A DNA stretch of 64,000 nucleotides, taken from assembly GCF_001700505.1 (NCBI RefSeq), contig NZ_MAPV01000116.1, positions 30,986 to 94,985 of the forward strand, in the 5' to 3' direction. Positions 8,752-17,000 of the stretch are shown here, in pieces (position 1 is the stretch's first letter; each line of letters opens with the position of its first letter). Below the pieces are notes generated by a model. The model was given only the letters and a program-made list of their open reading frames with translations. It was not told the origin of the DNA and searched no databases. A program made the position numbers and the translations under genes. This DNA is from Streptomyces mutomycini (lineage in GTDB: Bacteria; Actinomycetota; Actinomycetes; Streptomycetales; Streptomycetaceae).

Positions 8752-9537
8752 ATGGTGCGAAACCTTCAAAGCGGTGAACGGCTGAGGCCGGTTGATCTGG
8801 CGCGCGGGCACGGTCTGTCCACACAGGCGGTCAGGAACTACGAGGAGGCCGGCATCCTTCCGGCCGCCGGTCGCACACCCCACGGCTACCGCACCTACAC
8901 CTCGCTGCACGCGGGGGCCCTGGGCGCGTTCCTCGCCCTGGTGCCCGGCCACGGCCACCGGACGGCGACGTCGATCATGCGGGCCGTGAACAGGGGCGCG
9001 GCCGAGGAGGCATTCCGCCTGATCGACGAGAGCCACGCCCAGCTCCTCGACGACCGGCGGACCCTCCAGGCCGTCGAGAGCGCCCTCCGCGACCTGGAGC
9101 GCGGTTCGGCGCCCGGGCCCGGTCCGGCATCCTGGCAGGCCGTCGGGTCCGGGCCTCGTGCGGAGTCCGGGCAGGCCGCGGCGTCCGGGCCCGGCAGCTT
9201 GTTCATCGGGCCGCTCGCACGGAAGCTCGGGATCCGGCCCGCGACGCTGCGCAAATGGGAGCGCGCCGGGCTGGTCCACCCGCGCCGCGACCCGCGGACC
9301 GGGTACCGCGTCTACGACGGGGCCGCGGTACAGGATGCGCGGCTGGCCCACCAGCTCAGGCGGGGCGGCTACCTGCTGGAGCAGATCGCCCCGCTGATCG
9401 CCCAGGTGAGGGCGGCAGGCGGGCTGGAGCCGCTGGAGGCCGCCCTGTGCGACTGGCACGGCCGGCTGGCCGCCCGCGGGCGGGCGATGCTGACCGGGGC
9501 CGCGGAGCTGGAGGCGTATCTCCGCGCACGCGGATGA
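8752..9537 (+). CDS. MerR-family regulator with two HTH domains (TioE-like)
   Basis: The 261-aa protein carries two winged-helix MerR DNA-binding domains, which is unusual. The first is at residues 11-55 (LRPVDLARGHGLSTQAVRNYEEAGILP, ending HGYRTYT). The second is at about 150-190 (FIGPLARKLGIRPATLRKWERAGLV, ending GYRVYDG). A helical segment and a Pro/Gly/Ser linker around 118-148 join them. This tandem build is known for TioE-like regulators near antibiotic genes. No effector-binding GyrI-like domain is present. The ATG at 8752 gives the complete first HTH. It is divergent from the esterase-like gene and probably controls it and itself. Confidence 0.87.
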   Translation: MVRNLQSGERLRPVDLARGHGLSTQAVRNYEEAGILPAAGRTPHGYRTYTSLHAGALGAFLALVPGHGHRTATSIMRAVNRGAAEEAFRLIDESHAQLLDDRRTLQAVESALRDLERGSAPGPGPASWQAVGSGPRAESGQAAASGPGSLFIGPLARKLGIRPATLRKWERAGLVHPRRDPRTGYRVYDGAAVQDARLAHQLRRGGYLLEQIAPLIAQVRAAGGLEPLEAALCDWHGRLAARGRAMLTGAAELEAYLRARG

Positions 9538-9554
9538 GACCCGGTAACCCCCTG

Positions 9555-9568
9555 CCCGCGCCGGCGGG
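9555..9568. terminator. Small hairpin between convergent genes
   Basis: CCCGC-GCCG-GCGGG forms a short stem-loop in the 48-bp gap between the MerR stop and the end of the convergent HExxH gene. It is short, so only a weak terminator is proposed. Confidence 0.4.
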
Positions 9569-9585
9569 AGTCCACGAACCAGGCG

Positions 9586-11382
9586 TCAGCGGGCGACGGG
9601 GCCACCGGCCAGCCAGCGGGCGGTCTGTGTCCAGCGGTCGGGCGGGGACTCCTCCAGCAGCGCCGCGAACCGCTCGGGCCTGGCGAGCAGCCGCCGGTCG
9701 CGCGGATACAGGGCCGCGTGCGCCAGCAGCCAGCCGGCCAGCGCGTGCGGGTCCAACGGGCCGGTGCCGCTCAGCTGTTCGGTGTACGCCGCGCGTGCCG
9801 CCTCGGCGTCCCCCGCGACCAGCAGCTCATCGGCCGTCGGTGACCTGCCCGCCTCGAACTCCCTCAGCCCGTAGAGGCGCGCACGGTCGTCCTGCCAGTG
9901 ACCGCGGCCCCGGTCCGGCGCGACCAGCGGCTCACCGCACGGTACGGGGGCGGTGCCGGAGCGCAGTGCGTTGACCAGGCCGTCCCTGTCACCCTCGGCG
10001 CACCGCAGGTTGCGCAGCCGCCACTCCACCCGGTGGCTGACCGCCGACGCCCGCGCCCTGGCCACGGTCGCGGGTGCCAGGGGCTCTCTCAGCCAGCCGT
10101 CGACGGTCTCGCACAGCCGGGCGACGAGCCGCAGGCCCGGTTCCGTGAGCCGCGCGTGGGTCGCCAGGGTGCGCAGCACCATGCGGGTCTGGAGCCGGCG
10201 CATCGCGAAGAGGAACGACGCCCGGCCGGCCGGGTCCGCCCCGGTGTCCCTGGTCCGCTCCCGCCAGAAGCCGGTGACACCGACGAACGCGTACGCGCCG
10301 TGGAGGAGACCGGGCAGGTGACGGGGGTCGGCGCGCCAGGGCGCGTAGTGACGCTCCGACCGGTCGTCCTCGATGAGCGGGAACAGGTGGAGCAGCGCGC
10401 CGAGTTTGCTGTGCTGGAACTCGTGGACAAGGGTTTCCGCGAGGGCGAGGCCGTCCCGCGGCCGGGCGATCACCATGGAGGCGAAGGCGTCACCGGTGGA
10501 GGCGCTGAGCCCTTCGGCCGGCACCGGGAGCACCGCGTCGCCGTCCTTGGCCTGCCAGGGCACGATGCGGCTGATCTCCTCGGGCCGCAGCCCGCCGGGT
10601 TCCGTGCCGCCCCGGCGCAGAATGGCCACGGCATCCTGGAACAGCCCGTGCCAGGCGCGCAGTTCGTCGGGCGCGAGGCGGGCGGGGGCTATCGGTTCGT
10701 CCAGGTCACGGTAGGGGTCCAGGTCGTCGAGCCGGACGGCACGCGACCCGGGTCCGGTGTCCAGCCGGTGCACCGGCAGCCAGTGCTCCGATTCCGGCTC
10801 GTCGAGCGGGCGTACGACGATGTCCGGCCCTTGCACCGTGCGGATGGTGAGGGTTCCGCCGGACACCGACGCCCGTACCGCGTGGAATGTGCCGTCTTCG
10901 GGGCCGGGCAGTCTGACCATCCCCAGTGCGGGCAGACTCACGGCCGCGTTCCTGGAGGGCAGGAGGAGTTCGGCATCCGTTCCCGCGTGGACGGCTGCCG
11001 CCGCGGCCACGGCGGCGAGCTGTCCGGCATCGGCCCACAGCGGCGGCCCGGAGGCCGTTCCGTGCAGCCGGCGGAGTATGTGGGCGAGCCAGCTGCCGAC
11101 CTGGGGGGTCAGCAGCAGTTCGTCGACCGCCTCGGGAGCTCGGGCGGCGGCAGACTCCAGCGTGGGCCAGACAGCCGTCGCGTCCAGAGGACCGAGGATG
11201 CCGGGCGTCGCGTCGAGGAGGTCGAGGAGCTCGCGCAGCAGCAGGATGCGGCGCGTACGTTCGCCCCGGACCAGGAACGCGACGGCCTCCGCCGAGCCGC
11301 CGCCTGCGGCGATCTCGTCGAACAGCGGGCCGGGCATACGGATCGGCGCGTACACGTTGCTCCCTGTCGTGGACGGATTCAT
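9586..11382 (-). CDS. HExxH-type peptide beta-hydroxylase family protein
   Basis: The 598-aa protein has LVHEFQHSKLGALL near residue 318, the HExxH signature of the domain found in FxSxx-COOH peptide systems. It also has the family's N-terminal RMPGPLFDEIAAGGGSAEAV and DPYRDLDEPIAPARL before the motif. These proteins were first taken for peptidases and have since been reclassified as iron/2-oxoglutarate peptide beta-hydroxylases; I infer the same here. Unlike several relatives it is not fused to a radical-SAM domain. The start is uncertain: ATG 11382 was chosen, while GTG 11406 would overlap the stop of the small peptide gene by one base. It is the last gene of the operon and follows that peptide gene directly, which makes the peptide its likely substrate. 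Confidence 0.82.
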   Translation of the reverse strand: MNPSTTGSNVYAPIRMPGPLFDEIAAGGGSAEAVAFLVRGERTRRILLLRELLDLLDATPGILGPLDATAVWPTLESAAARAPEAVDELLLTPQVGSWLAHILRRLHGTASGPPLWADAGQLAAVAAAAAVHAGTDAELLLPSRNAAVSLPALGMVRLPGPEDGTFHAVRASVSGGTLTIRTVQGPDIVVRPLDEPESEHWLPVHRLDTGPGSRAVRLDDLDPYRDLDEPIAPARLAPDELRAWHGLFQDAVAILRRGGTEPGGLRPEEISRIVPWQAKDGDAVLPVPAEGLSASTGDAFASMVIARPRDGLALAETLVHEFQHSKLGALLHLFPLIEDDRSERHYAPWRADPRHLPGLLHGAYAFVGVTGFWRERTRDTGADPAGRASFLFAMRRLQTRMVLRTLATHARLTEPGLRLVARLCETVDGWLREPLAPATVARARASAVSHRVEWRLRNLRCAEGDRDGLVNALRSGTAPVPCGEPLVAPDRGRGHWQDDRARLYGLREFEAGRSPTADELLVAGDAEAARAAYTEQLSGTGPLDPHALAGWLLAHAALYPRDRRLLARPERFAALLEESPPDRWTQTARWLAGGPVAR

Positions 11383-11405
11383 AGCGGCGGCCCGTTTCGG
11401 CCCCA

Positions 11406-11594
11406 CTACTCGGCCCGCCCCGGTTCACCGCCCCCCATCGCGTTGGTGCGCGCACGCCGGAGTTCGGCAAGCAGACGTGCCGACCCGTCCGGAGCGGGCA
11501 GGCGTCTCAGGTCGGCGACGCCTACGGATGCCAGGTCCATGAGGTCGGACTCGAGGTGATCGGGTGTGCCGTCAGCGGGCACCGGCTGGTACAA
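11406..11594 (-). CDS. Small acidic peptide, candidate modified precursor
   Basis: A TTG at 11594 lies six bases after AAGGGGGAG, the best ribosome site in the area, giving 62 codons; GTG 11624 would add ten residues with no good site. The middle, ESDLMDLASVGVADLRRL, resembles the conserved leader of FxSxx-COOH precursor peptides (D-L-x-x-V-x-L-x-x-L). The C-terminus GGGEPGRAE does not end in F-x-S-x-x, so it is not a canonical FxsA. It sits 88 bp after the caspase stop and abuts the HExxH gene. The inference that it is the hydroxylase substrate rests on position and leader resemblance. It could instead be a small partner or chaperone-like protein. Confidence 0.6.
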   Translation of the reverse strand: MYQPVPADGTPDHLESDLMDLASVGVADLRRLPAPDGSARLLAELRRARTNAMGGGEPGRAE

Positions 11595-11682
11595 GGCGCG
11601 CTCCCCCTTCGCGAGCGGTGGCACAGGATGCCACCGTTTACTCCATCATGACGACTGAGACCCCTTACCGAAACCCGTGTGA

Positions 11683-12810
11683 TCACGCCAGCAGATCACG
11701 TATCGGGCCCAGGTCTGCGAGGAAGTCCTGTATCGCTGCCTTCAGTTCGGAGGCACGGGCGGGATCGTCATCGATCAGTGTCACTGCGGCGTACAGCTTC
11801 CACAGACCGTCCGGCTGAGTTCTGAGGGCGCGGAAGATCCCGATCACATCGGTCCGCGGCATGGGGTGCCTCGGCATCCGTGCGACGACGGCGGCGGGCA
11901 GCTCGCTGACCAGGGCCTGCCGTTCGTCACGGTCACTCATCAGCGGATACGCCATCAGGGCCGAGACGACCCGGGCGGTCGGAGGTACTGACGGCCGGGG
12001 ACGCGCCTCCTTGCCCCAACCGATGAGCTCGCGGTGTCCTGGCGCTTCGAGACGGAGGCTGGGCGCTTCGAAACGGAGGCCGGGCCCCTGGGTGGTGAGG
12101 CCCGCTTGCCGAAGAGCGTTCATCCTCGCCTTGACCGCGCCGAACAACGGCAGGGGTTCCGGCAGCGGATCGTCCGGCAGTTCGCGCAGGACGATGTCCG
12201 AGAACAACCCGAGGCGGCGTTCCGGGTCGTTGCCCGCCCGCTGCCCGCGGCCCGCGGCGAACATCAGCGTCTGCTCGTGTGCGGCGACGCGCGCCCCGGT
12301 GGGAAAACGCTCGGTGGGCAGCGACTGGGGGAAGTGGTGCATCTCGTCGAAGGTGCGACACGCGTCGACCATCCACATCTGCACTCCGAGGCCCGGGGCC
12401 ACGTCACTTCTGAGCCGGGCGAGTGCGGACTCGACGTGTATGTTGCGCCGGTCAGTCTGCGTGGCGTCGGCGGTGTAGAGCCGCGTGTTCTCGTCCTCGT
12501 CCAGCACCCCGTGGCCGCCCCACCACACCCACAGCGCCTCGTCCCGGCGGTCCGGGAGTTCCTGGACGAAGGCGCGCCTCAGGGAGTCGTGGTCCGCCGG
12601 GCGGAACGGGATGCCGGGGGCCGTCCCGGGCAGCGGTGCGAGGTGGAGCTGGATGTGGCCGTCGGGCACCCCGCGGGCCAGCAGCCAGTCGCGGAAGCGC
12701 AGGGCGTCCCGGGCTGGCCCCGGAAGGTCCCAGCCGGATCCGGCGGCGTACCGCTCGATGCCGACGACCAGGGCGAAGATACGGTCCGGCGGCACGGGCC
12801 TGCGGTTCAC
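11683..12810 (-). CDS. Caspase-family protease with C-terminal EAD2-like adaptor domain
   Basis: The 375-aa protein begins with a caspase (peptidase C14-like) domain: FALVVGIERY near 12, WVWWGGHGVLD with His100 and MWMVDACRTFD with Cys151 form the catalytic dyad. Residues 279-366 (VVSALMAYPLMSDRDERQAL, then DVIGIFRALRTQPDGLWKLY) fit the helical effector-associated domain 2, a death-like adaptor. A similar domain starts the VMAP-like protein encoded at the head of the operon. The GTG start overlaps the preceding stop (GTGA). In known multi-gene conflict systems such caspases are effectors released by the NTPase core, cleaving cell proteins or partners. The cleavage target here is not visible. 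Confidence 0.88.
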   Translation of the reverse strand: MNRRPVPPDRIFALVVGIERYAAGSGWDLPGPARDALRFRDWLLARGVPDGHIQLHLAPLPGTAPGIPFRPADHDSLRRAFVQELPDRRDEALWVWWGGHGVLDEDENTRLYTADATQTDRRNIHVESALARLRSDVAPGLGVQMWMVDACRTFDEMHHFPQSLPTERFPTGARVAAHEQTLMFAAGRGQRAGNDPERRLGLFSDIVLRELPDDPLPEPLPLFGAVKARMNALRQAGLTTQGPGLRFEAPSLRLEAPGHRELIGWGKEARPRPSVPPTARVVSALMAYPLMSDRDERQALVSELPAAVVARMPRHPMPRTDVIGIFRALRTQPDGLWKLYAAVTLIDDDPARASELKAAIQDFLADLGPIRDLLA

Positions 12811-13973
12811 GGCAGCCGCTCCCCGATCGCGCGGTAGACAGCCGGATCGGTCCAGTAGGCGCTGTGCGCCACGGGGAAGGGCTGCCGGCTGTCGGTGGCG
12901 ACATCGTGTGCCCGGCCGGGGAAGAGCGGCTCGGCGGCGTACCCCAGCAGGTCGCGGCGATCGTACAGATTCAGCCACGGTGGTACGTGACCGGGCAGCG
13001 GAGCGGGATGGGCGAGCGAGGGCAGCGCGCCCGTCTCGTACAGGAAGGGGCCCTGCGAGCCGACCGTTATCAGGAGTTCGACTCCCGGCAGGGGCCCGGA
13101 TATGAGGGTGTCGAGCGCGACGATGCCGCCGAGGCTGTGTCCGAGCAGGACCACGGGCGGCTCCGCTGTCGCCACCAGATCCCGCAGGCCCTGGCGCATG
13201 TCCTCACCTCGGGCGAGGTACTTGAGGATGTCGCCGGCGGCCGGGTGCGCGGCGTCGGTCAGCGCGCGGCGGCGGCGCACGGCGTAGCGGGAGCCGAGGC
13301 GCACGATCGGCCTCCCCGCCAACCGCAGCAGAGGTCCGCGGCCGGTGCCCGCCGGCGGGGCGCCCAGACGCTCGGCAAGCACCGCGACAGTCGCGTCCCT
13401 CACGTCGCCGCCACTCTGCACGGGGCTGTCGGCCGCGAGTTCGGCGGCCACGACGACAGCGGTCAGCGCCCGGGCCAGTACCCATGCCAGGGCCTCCGGG
13501 TCGAGGGCCTCGGCGGCGGGACCTAGGAGAGGGTTGCGCGCCAACTCTGCTGCCGCAAGGGGAAGTCCGGGGCCGAGCGCGCCCGCCCCGAGTTCGGTGT
13601 CTCCGGCGATCCCCCGAAGGAGAGCCCTCGGACGTTCGTCCGGGAAGGCCGCACCGGGCGCCGTGACGCGCGGGCCCGCTCCGGCGGCGGCGGTGGCGAG
13701 CTCGGCCGAGGGGTCCTCGTACAGCCGGGCCCACTCCTCCGCCTCGTCGCTGTCGTCAGGACCCCCGGTGCTCCGACCGGTTCCCGCGCCGGGGGCCGCC
13801 GGGATACTGGCGCCGTCCGCGGCGAGCTTCGCCCCGTACCTCCCGCCCCAGTCGTACGCGATGACACGAGTCCCGGGAGCGGTTGTCGCGAGACCTGAGA
13901 CGATCCGCGCGAGCAGCGTGCCGAGATGTGGTTCGCGCACACCTGTGCCGTGAGTGAAGACCACCGTGGTCAT
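12807..13973 (-). CDS. Alpha/beta hydrolase (lipase/esterase fold) in the conflict operon
   Basis: The 388-aa protein starts MTTVVFTHGTGVREPHLGTLL, with the oxyanion-type HGTG near residue 8. It has the nucleophile elbow GHSLGG with Ser280, likely Asp338/Asp341 in NLYDRRDLLGY and His370 in PVAHSAYW, giving a complete triad. A long Ala/Gly-rich insertion at 55-250 separates the first strands from the elbow. It has no signal peptide. ATG 13973 follows GGGGGCGGACAC and lies 91 bp after the TPR gene; its stop overlaps the caspase start. Lipase-like partners occur as effectors next to caspases in VMAP-type loci, so a membrane-damaging role is plausible but unproven. Confidence 0.8.
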   Translation of the reverse strand: MTTVVFTHGTGVREPHLGTLLARIVSGLATTAPGTRVIAYDWGGRYGAKLAADGASIPAAPGAGTGRSTGGPDDSDEAEEWARLYEDPSAELATAAAGAGPRVTAPGAAFPDERPRALLRGIAGDTELGAGALGPGLPLAAAELARNPLLGPAAEALDPEALAWVLARALTAVVVAAELAADSPVQSGGDVRDATVAVLAERLGAPPAGTGRGPLLRLAGRPIVRLGSRYAVRRRRALTDAAHPAAGDILKYLARGEDMRQGLRDLVATAEPPVVLLGHSLGGIVALDTLISGPLPGVELLITVGSQGPFLYETGALPSLAHPAPLPGHVPPWLNLYDRRDLLGYAAEPLFPGRAHDVATDSRQPFPVAHSAYWTDPAVYRAIGERLP

Positions 13974-14064
13974 GTGTCCGCCCCCGTCGTCTCTGTGCCG
14001 CCGGTCCTGCCCGTCGCTGTGGGAGCGGTGGGCAGGACCGGCGGTTCCCCGGTCTGCCTCGACG

Positions 14065-17000
14065 TCACATCGGCAGTGGCGTGATGTCGCACTCGATGCG
14101 CTGGTGGAGCCTGGCCGCCGTGTGCCAGGGGTGGTTCGCGCCGAGCAGACGCGAAAGCCCCTGTGCCGCGACACTGTTCAGCCGGTCGGCCTCCTCCGAC
14201 TCGCCGAGTCCGCGCCGGTCGAGCGCCAGATTCGCCGTGCAGGCGAGTGTCAGCGGATGTTCGGGCCCGGCGATCTCCGTGAGCTTGGGGAGCAGGTCCG
14301 CGTCGGCGGCCATGGCCTGTGCGAAGTCCAGCCGCGCGTAATGGTCGTTGGCGCGGCACATCGCCGCCGTCAGCGTACTGATGTGGCGCGTCCCCAGTGT
14401 GCTCTCCAGGCCCTCCAGAGCCTGGGCGTCCAGCGCCTCCGCCCGGTCCGTGTCGCCCTGTGCCCGGAGCGTCGCGGCGAGGTTCACCCTGGCGAAGTGG
14501 GTGTAGGGATGGTGGTCGCCGAGTACCGCGAGGTAGCCGGACAGCGTCTGCTCCCCCAGTTCGCGGGAGCCGACGAGGTCGCCGTTCAGGCGGCGTTCGA
14601 CCATGGCGTGGTTGGCGGCACAGAGCGCGTCGGTGTTGTTCAGACCGTAGCGGCTGGTGAACCGCTCGAGGGTCTGCTCGGCGAGGGTGGCTCCGCCCTC
14701 GACCACACCGGCCCTGCGGCGGCACACCGCGAGATTCAGCGCGGCGCGGATGGTGGCCGCGTTCGTTTCCCCGAAGTGGGTCACGTACGGCAGGTAATTG
14801 GACTCCTGGAGTGCGCGGGCACCCAGGTAGTCGCCGGCCTCACGCAGGTCGATGGACAGTCCGTTCAACGTGTTGAGCGTCAGCCCGTTCACGGGGCCGT
14901 ACAGCAGTTCCCTCTGCCGCGCGGTCTCTTCGTCGATCTCCCGCGCCAGTGCGAAGTTCCCGTTCAGCCGCAGCGTCACACCGTAGTCGTGCGCCGCGCT
15001 CAGCGTCGTGGGGTCCTCCGGTCCGAACAGGTCGCTCGCCCGGGTGAACGCCTCCTCGGCCAGCACGCGCGCCTGCGTGAACTCACCCTGGTGCCGCAGC
15101 GCACCGGCCATCTGCCACATGGAGTCGATGAGTTCCTCGTCGGGGATCTGCGCCCCTCGTGAGATCGCCAGAGCCCGCTCGTTGTGCACGATCGCCTCGC
15201 CCGGGCGCCCCAGCAGCCGCAGGTAGAAGCCGAGGAGCTTGGTGATCCTGATGACGTGGAGGTCCTCGTCACCGGACTGGGCGCGCCACGCGGCCCAGGC
15301 CAGCCGGGCCTGGGCCGCGCCTGATTCGTGCGCACCCCAGTAGTAGAGGAAGAACACCATGTCGTAGACGAGGTCACGGACCCACGCGTCGGAGCTCTCC
15401 ACCGCTCCGGACGCGATCACGTGCGGGAGGATCGCCTGGTAGGCGGGCCACTGGTCCGGTGAGGCGGGCGCACCGGGCTTGGCCGTCGTGAGCAGCAGGT
15501 GGGCGGCCCGCGTCATCCTGGCCCGCTCCTCGGGATCCATCCTGGCCACGATCACGTTCTGCATCAGCCGGTGCATCTGCAGGGTGGCGGTCTTGTGGTC
15601 CAGCCTCACCAGCGACAGCTTGCTGAGGTCCCGGGTCGCGCGGGCCAGCAGCAGGGGGTCACGCAGGACCGGGTCGAGTTCGGGGGTGACCTCGACGTTA
15701 CGGCCGCCCCTGAAGAGGTTGAGCGGGATGGGCTCCGGCGCCATGCAGGCGCAGATCTCGAGGAGTTGGCGTGCCGCCGGGTTGTCCCGTGAGAGGCGCC
15801 CGAGGGAGATGTCCCAGACCGCCGCGACCGGCAGCGGGTAGTCGGGGGAAGGGTCGAGTTCGAGGATCTCTGGGCGGCGCTCCTCCAGCAGGCTGAGGTA
15901 CTCGTCGACCGGCATCCCGGTGGCGGCGTGCCAGGCGCCGGCCTGCTCGACCGCGAGGGGCAGGTCCCCGAGCGCCGCGGCGAGCCGGTCCGCGTCACCG
16001 TAGCTGAGGCCGCGGGCGCGGCGCTGCAGGAGCGCGATGCTCTCCTCCCGGTCGAAGACGTCGACGCTGAGAGGCGTGGCGACGCGTTCCCACTCACGGT
16101 TGCGAGAGGTGACGATGATCTTCCCGGGCCCGCCGTTGGGGAAGTAGGACCGGACGGCCTCGATGTCCTCGGCGTTGTCGAAGACCAGCAGCCAGTTGTC
16201 GAACGGCTTGCCCGTACGGAGTGCCTCGCGCACGGCGGGCACCGCGGCGTTGGCCTGCGGTCCCACCTCCAGGCCGAGGCTGCGTGCGAGGTCGGCGAGC
16301 GCCCCCAGGATCAGGTTCTCCTGCTCCGAGGGGATCCACCAGATGACGTTGAACTCGCCGCTGTGGCGGTACACGTACTCCACGGCGATCTGTGACTTGC
16401 CGACACCGCCCATGCCGTGCAGCGCGTGCGGGAGTACGGCTGTGGTCTCATCCTCCCGCAACTGCCTCTCCACCGCCGCCAGAAGACTTTCCCGCCCGGT
16501 GAAATTCGGGTTCTTCGGTGGCACGTTGCCCATGATCTTGGGCTGGCCCGTGCGGACGAACCGTAGCTCCGGTGCCGTCGTGTGCGTACGCTCGTCGACC
16601 CTCCGGGCATCCGGCTCGGTGTCTACGGGTGGTGTCGTCGGCGACACAGATCCTCCAGGTGGAACCGTCGATTGCGACGGGGAAGCGGGGCCGTTCTCAT
16701 TCACATCAGGTGCCTCTTTATCATCTCTTGTCCCCTCCGCCGGCACTCCCGCGCCGCGCGACATCCCCCGGTTCAGCTGAGCGGCCCGGCGCCGGTACGG
16801 CAGACCTCCCAGCGCCCTCAGCACCGCCAGTTCGATGCGCACCCAGGCCGGCCCCGCCTCGCGGTCCGGGAGCGCCGCTCCCACCGGGTCACGCAGCGCC
16901 GCTCGCAGGCGTACGCCCTGGGACCGGCCGGACCGCGACTCCGCCAGCAGGGCCACCGCCCGCGCGAGTTGGGTGCGGCTGCCGGTGGCCAGCAGGGCCT

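Noticed and set aside
11406..11594. Calling the small peptide a true FxSxx-COOH (FxsA) precursor
   Set aside because: Its C-terminus is GEPGRAE with no F-x-S-x-x end, and no radical-SAM maturase gene is in the window. Only the leader resembles that family.
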